DNA of 64,000 nucleotides, taken from assembly GCA_948567375.1 (NCBI GenBank), contig OX419759.1:59734593-59798592 (forward strand). The letters run 5' to 3'. This document shows, piece after piece, positions 11,534-23,116 of this stretch. Position 1 is the stretch's first letter, and every line of letters begins with the position of its first letter. The DNA is from Lunularia cruciata (lineage: Eukaryota; Streptophyta; Marchantiopsida; Lunulariales; Lunulariaceae). The notes beneath the pieces were generated by a model that was given only the letters and a program-made list of their open reading frames with translations, made no database searches and was not told the DNA's origin. A program made the position numbers and the translations under genes.

Positions 11534-12356
11534 TGTTAAGCGTGGAGTTTGATTAGTTGTGAGAATGCTCTATGGGATATTCCTTTAAGATATTTGGCAT
11601 ATAGGAATATCCTATGGGAAAATTGAGGAGAGTCAATATGAGACAAATATTCTACATGAGTATAGAAGTGTAAGTCGGGAGAGGTCTTCAAATTATGAGA
11701 TTTCATTTATGGGAGTGCAAAACAAGGAAATTCATATCAAGACTGATTTCTTTGTGAATACATATGCAAATGAGACCTACCTTATCTCATTGGAAGCTTC
11801 TTCTCAAGTTCTTTCCATAAACAAAAAAACATAGGAAAAGGAGCTCTAGAAAGAAGGTAAGTCCACCTGAAGTCTAAAATAAACATGTTTTGCAAGAATG
11901 GCTATGGGATTGGCTTTTGTGGAATTCTGTAGCTTGACTCGCGGGAATGGCTGTAGGTCCCATTATGGGAATCTATTGTGGGAATGTATCCTATGGGAAG
12001 TTGCATGAATGGATCCCACTTGCCAAACTTTGTGAGGTGACATGTATCAGTTGGTACTAGATAGTCTAGAGTTAGATAGGGGATCAATTGGCATCACAAT
12101 TCTAGAACTATATAAGGGATGATAAGTACAAGTGTATATATATTATAGTATTGGTGGTCAATCATTATCTTTGACACTTCTTGAGTGCATTAATCCTGTG
12201 CCTTGCAGACATAGGCAGATATTGGTTGAACCACATGAAATTTAAGCAATTTCTATGCATGTTTTTCTCTACCAAATTAATGAATGAATTTTGCTCCATA
12301 GAATATCCAGTTTTCATTCCCATTGTTCTCTCAATTTAGTTCAATTTCTCCTAACA
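11534..12356 (+). mobile_element. 5' LTR of a Ty1/copia element
   Basis: The 823-bp block begins TGTTA and ends TAACA, perfect short terminal inversions of an LTR, and is followed two bases later by a primer-binding site and then copia gag. A TATA motif (CTATATAAG) at 12108-12116 is a plausible U3 promoter, placing the start of R about 30 bp downstream. No matching 3' LTR was found downstream, so target duplications could not be checked. Confidence 0.65.
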
Positions 12357-12358
12357 AG

Positions 12359-12370
12359 TAGTATTAGAGT
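12359..12370 (+). promoter_or_regulatory. Copia primer-binding site (decayed)
   Basis: TAGTATTAGAGT differs by three bases from TGGTATCAGAGC, the standard plant retrotransposon site complementary to the 3' end of initiator tRNA-Met. It lies directly inside the LTR end and upstream of gag. Confidence 0.65.
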
Positions 12371-12393
12371 GTTGGTTTTAGGGAGAGAGCAGA

Positions 12394-13200
12394 ATGATGG
12401 CAAAAGAAAGGAAAGTCAAAATTGATAAGTTCAATGGTTTGGATTTTAGATTTTGGAAGATGTAGGTTGAGTACTATCTATATCACAAGAAGATGCACCT
12501 ACCTCTTGAGGGAAAAAAGTGAGAAAAAGATAGAAGAAGCTGAGTGGGAGCTCCTATATTAATAAGCCTTGGATGTGGTCAGATATTGAAAAGAAATGTT
12601 ACATATAACATTGTCCACGAGAAGACCACTCACGGGTTGATTAAGGCATTATTGAATATTCAAGGCTTAAAGTTTATCAAAATTATGAGAAAATTTAAGC
12701 CTTGAAAAATGTATACTTGATTTTCAAGTTAGTCAACACAAGGATGAAAGAAGGTGCATCAATTGAACACCATGTGAATGATTTCAATTCAATCATTTCA
12801 AGACTAGAGTATATGAAGATATTTTGATGATGAAATTCAAGCATTGCTGCTATTATCACCATTACTTGATATTTGGGAAGCAATAGTCACAGTAGTGAGT
12901 AGCTCATTAGGATCAAGTGATCTCAAGTTTGAGAGTATAAGAGACTTGATTCTCAATGAAGACATCCAAAGACATAATTCTTTAGAATTTTCAAGTGCAG
13001 TTCTATTTGCTAAGAGTAGAGGTAGAAGGCCTCACCAAGGTCAAAGTCAAAGAAATGGTAGATCAAAGTCAAGGAACAGAAGTGAGTCAATAGGCCACAA
13101 GGAAGTACGTAAGGATATTATGTGCTTGAATTGCAATAAGCCTGGTCCCTTCAAGAATCAATGTAAAAGTCCAAATTCCAAGGAAGGAGGAGAACAGTAG
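12394..13200 (+). pseudogene. Ty1/copia gag (decayed)
   Basis: Copia-type capsid gene. It starts with ATGATGGCAAAAGAAAGG at 12394, encoding a UBN2-like opening (KIDKFNGLDFRFWKM followed by a stop). The middle, around 12720-12960, encodes GASIEHHVNDFNSIISRLEY and LLLLSPLLDIWEAIV, in shifted frames. The last piece (12844-13200) ends in a basic, Arg/Ser-rich linker and a zinc knuckle, CLNCNKPGPFKNQC, in which the expected His is Pro. At least two frame changes and stops make it non-functional. Confidence 0.75.
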
Positions 13201-14560
13201 CAGTAGAAGAAGAGGGTGCACTTGTTTTTTATATATAGTGTCTTGTAGAATCTTGGGCTATGGATTTTGGTGCATCATTTCACTCTACCCCATATAAAGA
13301 GTTGATGTACAACTTTGTTGCAAAAAACCTTGGAAAGGTTTATCATACCCCTATTTATCAAAGGAAAAGGCAATGTGACTTTAAAGACCTTTCAAATGCA
13401 AGTATTGACTTTGATAGATGTCCAATATGTCCCTATACTGAAGAGGAATTTGATTTCCGTAGGTCAGCTAGACGAGGAAGGGTATCAAAGATCCTTTGAA
13501 AGTGTGCAGTGGAAGGTTACTTGGGGAAATCTGATTTTGGCATGAGGTCAGAAGGTTGGAACTTTATATGTGATGAGAAAATCAGATCATTTGATGATAG
13601 TTGTTGATGCAACTTGTCCTTTGATCCTATTGCACCAAAGACTTGGTCATATGAGTAAGAAGGGTTTGAAGCAAATTGTTGCAAATGGCAAAATAGAATT
13701 GAAGATTGTTCAACTTGGCTTTTGTGAAACTTGTATTTTGGGAAAGCAAAAGTGAGCTACCTTCACAAAGGCACCAAAAGCATGAAAGCTAGGTACTACA
13801 TATAAATGTGTATGGCCCAACTTCATTTGAGTCACTTGGAGTATCTTGATTTTACATCACCTTTACACATGATGCCATTAGGAAGGTACGGGTTTATTTT
13901 CTGAAACCAGATAAAGTAGATGTGTTCAATGTTTTCAAGCTATCAAACTCTAAGGTTGAAAACTAGTCAAATTTGAAAATCAAGTACTTGAAATTGGATA
14001 ATGGTAGAGAGTATAGTAGCAATGAGTTTAGAGAGTAATCTGCAAACAATGGGATCAGAATTATCAAAATTATCCCTAAGACACCACAACAAAAGGGTGT
14101 GGCTAAACACTTGAATAGAACTTTCAATGAGAGAGCTAGATGCATGACACTACAAGCAAGGTTGCTAAATTTTTTTTGGGCAGATGCAATTAGCACAATT
14201 GCATACCTCATGAATTGAGGACCCTCAGTCCCTTTGGGATTCAAGATCTCTAAAGAGGAATGGTCAAAAAAGAATGTGAATTCTTGCACTTGAGAACCTT
14301 TGCTTGTGTCTTCTATGCAAGGATTCAAGATAGTAAGAGGGACAAGCTTGATTCAAAATGAAAGTAATGCTTCTTCATTGGATATGGATCAGATGATATG
14401 GGTTATCATCTTTGGAATGAAGATGATGGAAAAGTGCTCAAAAGTAGAGATGTCATTTTCCATGAGAATGCTATGTACAAGATAACCTTGGATCATGTTC
14501 TGAGGTTACAAAAGAAAAAGCATAATATCAAGAAGAAGTATCTGCTGGATGACATTTGGT
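13201..14560 (+). pseudogene. Ty1/copia protease and integrase (decayed)
   Basis: Downstream of gag, WAMDFGASFHST at about 13258-13293 corresponds to the copia protease D-S-G-A-S/T-x-H, with the catalytic Ser position changed to Phe. The 13570-13755 piece is the GAG-pre-integrase domain with the zinc motif H..LGHMSKKGL...CETCILGKQ. The integrase core follows, frame-shifted, with KLDNGREYSS and TPQQKGVAKHLNRTF at 13985-14130, keeping an Asp but with the usual catalytic Glu context altered. The last recognisable piece is about 14300-14560. Reverse transcriptase, RNase H and 3' LTR are absent, so this is a 3'-truncated element. Confidence 0.75.
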
Positions 14561-15214
14561 GGTACCCACATTTTTCATTTTTGTTGAGTTTTAAAGGAGA
14601 AGTCTATTGTTGAAGCCAAATTGAAGCCAAGTGAAGGAAAGAATAGCAAAATTGTATGTTTGGATCTGACAAGAAAGTCAACTTCATGTTAGAGGAAAAA
14701 GGACTTGGATTGGACTGGAAGGGTGGTAGACCTAAAATGAGGTTACTTTGCATTGGAATGATCAACCCAATCCAAAGACACCTTAAAAAACTACTCGGGC
14801 TGTACCAACCAAGAAGGTACATTCAGTAAAAATGGCTACTTTGTGATTAGGATAAATTTGAGTCAGGAAGAAGTCATGCAGAAAAGTGAAATTTTTTAAA
14901 AGCCTTGGAGATTTGCTAGCCTCTGGATCGGGGCTTTGAGTGAAGGGCTCTTGAGTGGACTCTTTCTCCAAAACCATATCAGAGCTTGGAATTGCTCCAC
15001 CACCAGCCTAGTTCTTTTGAAGTGATGTTGCTCTTTTTATGTGAATGAGTAAGTGTCAGCAAGTCAGTGGTGAACACATTATCTACAGAGATCTTGACAA
15101 CGACACCTTTTCAGATTGGCTACTTTGCCTTGGTGACAGCAACCTCCCCATGGTTAATGATAGATAGTATGTGCATTTTCCAAAAATGATGATTGTGCAT
15201 CAGCAACAAAAAAG
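14561..15214. other. Stretch without recognised genes; primer-site-like motif
   Basis: No coding domain is recognised. CCATATCAGAGCTTGG at 14974-14989 resembles the initiator tRNA-Met primer site with its usual trailing TTGG, so a relic retrotransposon end may lie here. I could not define an LTR next to it. Confidence 0.35.
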
Positions 15215-15850
15215 ACTTGATTAATTCTATTTACCTTGGAGTAAGGGATGGAGCATCAATAAAAGAATATTTGAGCAAACTAGCAAATTTTGCTCTTCAA
15301 AATGCTGAAGTTTCATACTAAGTATGTTTGTTTTAGAGTTGTTATCAAGTGATTATCATGATTTCCTCGGTTTTGATCAAGTGGAAGGTGACCAAGCTAT
15401 AGCAAAAATTCATACTAAGTACTTGAATACTCTTGAGATAAGCGGGTTGCCATCACATAAACTCTCTACCAAGGTCGTAACTCCTATTATGCCTATGTGC
15501 AATTTGAATCATTTTGTTGGGTTATGCACTGAACCCGTCTCATTGTTCCACAGTTTACAACGAGAGTTGTTGATGTTGAGATTTTCACAGTAAAGGCTAT
15601 AGATATTTTATAAATTAAGCTTATTATTGAAAGAAGTGGATTGTCTTTTCCACTTTTTAACCATCAATTTCATTTGTGTCTTGCCTATGCCATGACTGTT
15701 AACAAAGCTCAAGGCAGACTTTTTCTCATATTGCATCTTTCCAAAGATCCATTTTTGCATGGTCAAATACAAGTAGCTTTTCATGAGCAATTGTGCAAAC
15801 CAATGTTAAAGTGCTTTTGCCATACAATCCATATGGTCGAAGGGGCATAA
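15215..15850 (+). pseudogene. Helitron-type PIF1 helicase, C-terminal relic
   Basis: Pieces of the C-terminal half of a Helitron RepHel (PIF1-family) helicase, which unwinds DNA during rolling-circle transposition. In order: LINSIYLG...EYLSKLANFALQNAEV at about 15215-15318, YLNTLEISGLPSHKL and VVTPIMPMCNLNHFVGLC at 15420-15530, and SFPLFNHQFHLCLAYAMTVN with KAQG at 15640-15710. That order and these motifs are typical of plant Helitrons. The frame shifts at least three times. No Rep domain, no TC end and no CTRR terminus were identified, so the element is truncated. Confidence 0.75.
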
Positions 15851-16774
15851 TGAGAAAATTAATTTATAGGGAACTATTTTTGTGAAGTGTGAGATTTTTT
15901 GCAATAGACTATCAAGGCAATATCTTAGGGTTTGGTCAAGTAACATGGTCTCTATGTCTGTGTTGTTTCAATGATTCATGGAAGTTGTTCTCAAGAAGGT
16001 TAGTTCTTCATGCTTTTCTCCATGATTGGTGTTTCTCTTTACCTGTTATTGAATATTGGATGGAAAATGAATTCTTTTCAGCTTTCGGTTCTACTATTCA
16101 CCCTACAAGTATCCTTGTAAGGTATTTTACCGTATGTGATCCTACAGATGATTTCCAGGTTAGTTGCTTTCACTTACCTTCCAACTCGATTATTGCGACA
16201 TGAGTTCTTCTTTCTCTACTATTTTGATACTTTGCATTACATAGATTCTGAGTCTCCTCTTTGATATTTTATGATCTGACAGTGGTGGTTCCAGGTAAAT
16301 CTGGCCTCCAAATCCCCGTTTTCTCGCAGTCTACATTTTAGGAAGACTCGAGGTTTCCTAGCCACCCATGAGCAAAGGAACAAAGATACCGAGGATGGAA
16401 ACGAGAAATACGGACATTGCTTTCAGCTGTATTGACACTTGCACAAGGCATTGACAAAGTAGTTGGTGTTTTTGTCCAAACTTACGGTGTCGAGTCTAAG
16501 TCTTCCTTTCTGTGTTTTGAAGTGTTGAATGACTCATGTTGCCATACATCATATAGAGGTAAAATCCCCGTCTTCATACACTTGCTCCTTGGACAGACTT
16601 ATAACTTTTATCTTCATAACTCATATATATTAGAATTTTTCTGGGCACTAACTTATTCTTGCCATGTTCTTCCATGTTCATCTTTGCATTTTCTCATTTC
16701 TTGAATATTCCATCCTCCAAACTAAGAAAATGCTGCAGAATACTTTCAAATTTTTATCATCGACGCATTTCCGG
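15851..16774. other. Stretch without recognised genes
   Basis: Open frames at 15889-16203 and 16417-16704 (+) have no domain I recognise. They may be the rest of the Helitron, since plant Helitrons often carry RPA-like or captured gene pieces after the helicase, but nothing here supports a specific assignment. Homology to the ROCO pseudogene begins at about 16775. Confidence 0.4.
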
Positions 16775-19056
16775 TAAAAGTATCACAACCCCGACTTGGT
16801 TGAGATAGTTGATAGCTGCAACCAAGGTGTCATGATAAAGCTCCAAAGGACCTCTTCCCCAAGCCTTGACTTGCCTTTGAAGATCATCCCAGACCAAGAC
16901 TGCGAACAACTTGTGCTCTTCAGCTGTAGCCCACTGGTGAAACGCTGACTGGAGATTGTCACAAACCTTGGGAACTTGCTTGCTATTGAGCATCCCCTTC
17001 GTTTCCTGAAACATCATCGTTTTCAAATGCTCTGCTCTCGTTGATGCTCTTACGTCCAAATAACAAGAGTCCATCTCAAAATTGATCTCCAGGAAATCCT
17101 TGAACTCTTTCCTGAGATCCTCAATCCACAACTTCCACGATTTCCTTCTGTTGTGATCGCACTGCATTTTGTCAAAACGATTCAACACAACGATCACGTG
17201 TCTTTCTCATGCCTTCCATTCCTCTCAGCGAGCTCGCTGCTATGAACGTCAACCAGTAACGTAGATCCTCATATGCCTTATCCTGGGGAGAACTAGTTTC
17301 GGGATTGGCTCTACAACACCACGAATATGGTAGCATATACATACGTGTAGGCCAAGTCTGGGAAGAAAGCCCCGTGAAGGATATGATATTCTTGCACGAT
17401 CCCACAGCGTAAGTGTCACCTCCTCGTCTGCAATCTGCACGACCTCAATCCCTCTAGTGCGCGGCTCGTCCTGGGCAGGAGCAGAAAGCCACAGTCTACG
17501 GGCGACAGAACACCATCCTTCTTTCGTGTGGCGTTTGCTCAAGGATTTTCTCAGAGTGGCCTTTCCAGCACAGGGTTTCCCGCACAAAACCACACGTCCT
17601 TGCTTGGCGGATACCCTAGCTCTATCTAGATTCCTCAAGTCCTCCGCCTGTCCTTCATTACGAGAACGAAATCCTTTCCAGTTGTCCTCCCAAGGCCCTA
17701 CGGACCACAGGACTTGAAGCTTAGCAGTCAAAAACGGATTGTTCTGGTAAACATGTACGAGGGCCTCTGCAGCTTCCTGGTTTATAATTTGTGCCTTTCC
17801 ATAGAAACATCTTTCAGTTTTGGTAAATGCTTATCCAGAAGTCCTTGAGCGAGCTCGCACGCCGGAAAGTTCACTGTGTCACTGTGTCATGCAGAGCAGG
17901 TGAATTCTTCCAAGTCACCAATTTCATCAGATTTGAAAGCTTGGAATAAAGCCTTAAATCCTGCGGCTCCCAGTTCATTATACTTGAGGTCCAGACATTG
18001 CAATGCCGGGAAATGACTATCACTCAACATTTCCGCGAGCATGATTCCTTCCTTCTCTGTCAAATCCAAGCGACTAATCTCAACGTTTTCCTTTCAAGGC
18101 CTTGAAATTCCATGATGCTAAAGTGCTCATAATGTTCCCACCCTGAGATCGTACAAATAATGGAACTCTGTATAAGTCTAGCGATTCAAGATATGACAGA
18201 AACGGTGACGCGAGTCCTTCAGCCATGGCTTGAAATCCGTAACGAGAAGAAGGGTCCCTATGCACTTCCACTGAGTCAGCTCTAGCCTCCTCAATTGTGG
18301 AATAGAGCCTTCTCGAAAAGCAAATGATAATTTATCTGCTTCATCTCGAGCCACATTTATCCCCAGGATCAAATCTTGTAGTTTCCTAAAACACCCTGAT
18401 CTGAGTCCTTTTGCTAAACACAACCACCCACTAGCATGTAAAACAGTTTTGTAGTCGAAAATCGAACCATTTCCAGATTGCCAAGGTCACCTGCCTCCAT
18501 GGTCTCTCCTGGTACTTCTGCACAACCCTCATCTAGCACTTCTTCCGGTAAACCGAGACAGTGCAATAGACGTTTCATGTCTTCATCTTTCCCAACCACC
18601 CCTACGGACTCTCAACGTGTTCATTGCAGACAAATGACGACCTTCCACTGCCCCCGAGATGGACACCAAAGCGTATTTCTGCCTTTCCGCAGGCATACCT
18701 TTTAAACTACACACACTGAGAGACTCCAAGTTCGGAAGATGCCCGCAGCGAAAACTTTCAACCATGAGCCAACAGTGTTCACATTCACATTTGCACGTAT
18801 GGAGCCTTCCGTGTTTTAGACTGAGAGTCTTCAGAATTGCAAGATGTCCATACAAGAATATCCTCTACAGAATTGCTCCATTTTGTAGTGACATTACTGA
18901 AGCTAAAGTTTCAACATTGAGTGCATTCCAGAGGTCACCGACCAACTGATCCTCGATGCGAATATCGTGAGCCTCAGCCTGAATAACCGGATACATCTCC
19001 TTGAAACTTTTGGTGTTGTCCATATTGCCAATCACAAGTGGAGAGGGCAGCAACCA
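16775..19056 (-). pseudogene. ROCO (LRR-Roc-COR) pseudogene
   Basis: A truncated copy of the intact gene at 23117-27208, in the same orientation. It aligns from its start region (MDNTKSFKEMYP, Met at 19021-19023) through the LRRs and Roc to early COR (LNQVGVVI), about residue 715 of 1363. COR, coiled coil and C-terminal tail are lost; unrelated DNA follows at 16775. There are several frameshifts and stops. The P-loop reads GKPCAGKATLRK, so the Mg-binding Thr is Ala, and the switch-II block is garbled. Yet its G4-like motif reads NRFD, nearer the canonical NKxD than NRFE in the intact gene, suggesting that the intact gene changed this residue. The promoter segment with the TATA box is missing upstream. 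Certain as a paralogue relic. Confidence 0.92.
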
Positions 19057-19490
19057 AGAATTTTAGAGACAACATTGGCCTGAGGCTACGTATACAAATG
19101 CGAAGACCTAAGAACTCAAATATTCGAAGTAAACGTCGAAGACCTCCCTGACAGTGCTGCGTGTCTTTCAGTCCCGTTTAGGGCCAAGCTGGAAAGTTGG
19201 TTCTCTGTGCCCATGGTGAATATGTTGGCCGCTGTAGATCTTTAGGCAATGTTGATGGTGGTGCTGCTCCGAAAGTGGAGGAAGCGAATGTCAACTTGCT
19301 TGACACTACACTTCGCCTCCAAGCTGGTTGCTGCAGTACCAAAGTTGGATTGGTGGTCCTGCTTCGGTTGCAGTCGTCTACCAGATAGTAGAGAGAGAAT
19401 TTAGGCAAGCAGTGCGCTCACTCGCTAATTTGGCGGCAGTTGGATTCGATGCCCGCAATATAACTATCTCTCCGGATGGAGAGATAGTCA
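19057..19490. repeat. Duplicated ROCO upstream region (copy 1)
   Basis: Homologous by eye to 27209-27790 upstream of the intact gene: AACTCAAATATTC near 19110 matches CAGCTCAAATATTC near 27470, and the alignment continues through TTTAGGGCCAAGCT to TTGGATTCGATGC. About 150 bp present in the intact copy, including its TATA box, is absent here. A short frame (19197-19388, +) parallels that at 27564-27731 but is altered by an 8-base insertion. Confidence 0.8.
19463..19488. repeat. Perfect 11-bp inverted repeat
   Basis: ACTATCTCTCC and GGAGAGATAGT pair around a 4-base loop (GGAT). It lies at the point where homology with the other ROCO upstream region ends, so it may mark a rearrangement junction. 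Confidence 0.8.
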
Positions 19491-20234
19491 TATTATATGA
19501 TTAGATCTACTCATCCAATCCCCTTCGAACAAACTCTCTGTCCAAGCTACTGGAGTACCTTCTCAAAACCTTATCAGTGTTTGAGGATCGAGGGACGGAT
19601 CGGGAATGTGTACGGCACATTCCCACTGGAATTCGTGAGTTCCTTATGGCCGGAATCGTCTATAACGTCTAAACCGTAGTTTACTGAAGAGGATAATATA
19701 GTTAGAACTGAGGCTTGGGCTTCGGGACGGGAACAACGATACGGTACTGTCACTCACAGGCACTCATCCAATTCCTGAAGGGAGCTGGCCATCCATCCAA
19801 TGCAATTTAACGAATACAGTGGTGTCTCATCCCTTAAAATAGTATTGTTTTCAACTGCATGGGTTATGTTGGATGCCTGCATAATTATCTGTTGCTACGG
19901 GAGCTTCTTTCGTGTCAATCATAATTATCACAAACTAGGAAAGCCTCCAGCACCTCTCAGATTCGCGGAGGGGCTGTTCGGAATCTTGAATGCTACGCAT
20001 TCGTGATCAAATATGAACTCTACTGTAGCGTCCTCATCGATCAGATTCGTATACGTCGTGAAGAAATTCGAACGCATCTTGTGCCCGCCCAGTCCCTCGT
20101 GGTTCACAGCAACAGCCATTTGTCTCCAAAGATTATTCATTTTCGGAACCCCATCTTTAAGTACCACCATGATTGGACCTGCAATTTTGGCGAATTTCCG
20201 CGCCAAATATCAAGTTGACCTGGTGAGAAACTTT
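19491..20234. other. Stretch with one unrecognised small ORF
   Basis: A 92-codon ATG frame at 20206-19928 (-) encodes a protein with a basic start (MARKFAKIAGPIMVVLKDG) and a VEFIFDHECVAFKIP stretch. I do not recognise it; it could be an exon of a lost gene. Nothing else was seen. Confidence 0.35.
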
Positions 20235-20790
20235 CCGTTACGTACTCTGTACATCCTAGGGGCTCTCTTCGAAACCCCGATATTGCAAAACGCTCTGTTT
20301 TGTCCCCTCCAAGCTACTTCGAACATAGGAGCTCATCAATTCAATTCTGCTTATCCCCCGTCAGTTCAGACGAGTCTACTCTGTATATGGGTCTCTCCTG
20401 TAATTTTTTCCGTAACTTGCCATGCATCTTGATGCGAAACAACTCAACAGGTGGACACACCAAAAGCCAGTGTACCGAATAAGGCTCAGAAACAGATCTG
20501 GACTCCATGCGACAGACAGATTTGGACGCATTCACCAATCGACAACTTCCATTACAATTCCATATCCGAGTTATTTCCTCGGTTCAGGCACTAATAGATA
20601 ATGAATCGATGTGATACAGCAAAACTTTTCCCCTCTATCGCGCTGTACATCGCATTTTGCACAAACATGCGGTATCTACACATGCCTACTTATGGTTGTA
20701 CAATAAACTAATAACAATCGAACCTGTGTTTCCGGGCAAAGGGTTAGACTTCTTATGTACTCTCGTCCCCTACTCGCAACCCTTACAGTA
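20235..20790. repeat. Duplicated proximal 3' flank of a ROCO gene (third paralogue relic)
   Basis: Aligns by eye with 22630-23120, the DNA just beyond the stop codon of the intact ROCO gene. Shared blocks include TCCTAGGGGCTCTC / TCCTAGGGCCTTTC, GTTCAGACG, AACAGATCTGGA and CATTTTGCACAAACAT. No ROCO coding sequence follows on the right; instead the distal flank of the intact gene begins at 21117. This is therefore what remains of a further ROCO copy whose body has been lost. Confidence 0.65.
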
Positions 20791-21116
20791 AAATAAGGCC
20801 GTTAAAGTACCCTCAATTAGTAGTAGCACATACTGCGGTATAGAGATCTGCATGAGCGGCTAGAAAATCTACGTAATTGTAGATGGTGCCATAGCTTGCT
20901 AATTGTCTCTCGGAGCTCCCTTAGTGTTGTGACTCAGGACGATGCAAGCTCACGCCAGTATTTTCTGTTCAACTTTCGCCTCTTTAAATGAGTCATTCAA
21001 GTGCATCAGATCGGTGGTGACAAGCTACCCTTCTGCCAATTTCGGAGGTTCAGCTTATGAGCACACCAGTGATCGGGTGGTCCAGGCAAATATACTAATT
21101 GTGATAGGCAGATTTT

Positions 21117-22200
21117 AGGGTTTCCGGCAACTAGAGCACATTTCCCGGACTTGTAACAGTGTACGGAAGCATGTAAGCAGACATAGCGAATGATTCAAGA
21201 AAGAATGTGCCGAAACCCCCTGTAATTTTAGAATCCCGTAGATCCTATGTTACATGTGATCCCGTTCATGTGACCGGTTCTCAACAAATTCTTCCCCAGC
21301 ACAGGGGACTGTACATCTGCTGGATGAAAGCGAAGCAAGGCCGCTTAATGATAAAACTGACTCAGGAACATACTACTGGAAGCGTTGCAGTTGCATGCAG
21401 TTTCTACATCTTGTATGACTGAAGAGTCGTTTACCAGCAGCAGTCATGGTCTCAATCACAGCTTACTGCCAATTTGAAAATCCTGCGGTGATTGTTCCAG
21501 TAAACTTGGAATTCAAGGCGTTGACCTTACAGGGCCTGTTGAGTTGATACTCCGACATCGTGCATGGCACCGGAAATGATCGACAAATTCATCTTCTGTT
21601 TGATCTTTATGTGTAAACTGGAGCTTTCACATCGATTATGAGTAAGTGCCAAAAGCTCGTGCTAGACCCCATTCATTGTCTCAGCCTTAAGCGCACAGCC
21701 AGGTTCGAGGTCAAAGCATCAGGCTCTTCCATTCCAGATCTCATGTGATTTCAGGACTGCGGAGTAAGCATCTTTGAAAGTAAAGACTCCTCTACTTGTC
21801 CGCGCTACTCGCAGATTCTGCTAGTAAAGATGAAGTTCAGGGAATATCATCATGTACTACCTGGACCTAGATCTGCAATGTTTCGTGCAATGAAATGTGA
21901 AATGAGACCAAGAATTCAGCTCCTCACACTGAAACTGTTTTCTCGCCTTCGCGCAATTTGTCAATGACACCGAATCAAATACCCGTTGCTTGTCGGGCCC
22001 CCTGCCGAATTAGTGTTTCCTTGTAGCAAACAAATATTGTGCGTCGGACCATGGTGGTCTCCATGAGTAGCCCCGACCATGAGTCAATTTGCTGTAAACC
22101 CTGTGTTGTCTGCAAGGACAGTAAGGAGACGTGAATTCTTTGTCGATTTTTACAACCCAGCATTATGTCCCTTCCTGTAATGCATGATTATGGATTGAAT
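21117..22200. repeat. Distal 3' flank of the intact ROCO gene (copy 2)
   Basis: The counterpart of 8417-9900 (see there). It contains only short ORFs. Its conserved landmarks include GTTTCCGGCAACTAGAG at the left end and CATGGTGGTCTCCATGAGTA near 22050. Confidence 0.7.
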
Positions 22201-22629
22201 GAAAACCACCCTGAACCGTGCACTAAACTTCCCCCAGGTTCCAGATCCATTCTCAGATCTTCAATTCCTGAATTATGAATTGAGACCAAGAATTGAGCTC
22301 GTCACAGGATAACTGTTTCTCCCCACATACCAGTTGCTTGCTGGACCTCCTGCTTAAGCAAGGTCTCCTTGCAGCAACAAATACTTTGCATTTGTCGGAG
22401 ACAAGGATTACTGTTTCGATGCGCAGACGCGATAATCCAACTTAGGTTGCGTTATCGCATCCGTCGTATTTCTTCCCACCGGACAGAACAGATATTCATA
22501 TCCTGTTGTTCTTGCATGTTTCGAATCTGTTACCCCTTTGCAAAGAATTGATGTTTTACGATGATTGGAGGGATTCTATCATTTCTTCCTAACGAAACGA
22601 GCAAATTCTGACGCATATTACTGTCCTAG

Positions 22630-23116
22630 GGCCTTTCGGTGGCCTTCAATCTAACCTTTGAAGCCCATGTTGCAAAATGCTGTGCTAAGTCCCCTTCAAC
22701 CTATATTGAATAAAGAAGTCCATCATTAAAATGCTCTTGATTCCCCACAAGTTCAGACGTGTGTGCATTCCTGTACTCTGTGTTGGGGTTTCTCGTGTGT
22801 GTTTCCCCTAACTTGGGCTACATCTTGATAAGGAATATCTCAACAGGTGAACACCAACACCAACAGCCAGTGAACTGCTTTAAGACTCAACCCCACAAAC
22901 AGATCTGGAGATGTTCATCAATCGAGCACTTCCGATACAAATCCTTATTTTCTCAGTCCAGGCACTAAGAGACAACAAATCTATATGATGCTGCAAACTT
23001 TTATTTCCTTGTTGCTGTACATGGCATTTTGCACAAACATACAACTATCTTCACATATCTGGTTATGGGCTGCACACAAGTTAATAACGATTAAACCTGT
23101 GTTTGCTTGCAAACGG
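22630..23116. repeat. Proximal 3' flank of the intact ROCO gene
   Basis: Probable 3' UTR and flank, repeated in diverged form at 20235-20790. It contains the AATAAA signal described at 23000-23005. Confidence 0.6.
23000..23005 (-). terminator. Poly(A) signal of the ROCO gene
   Basis: TTTATT on the plus strand reads AATAAA on the coding strand, about 112 bases after the stop codon at 23119-23117, a normal distance for a plant near-upstream element. The third-paralogue flank at 20235-20790 lacks it at the matching place. Confidence 0.5.
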
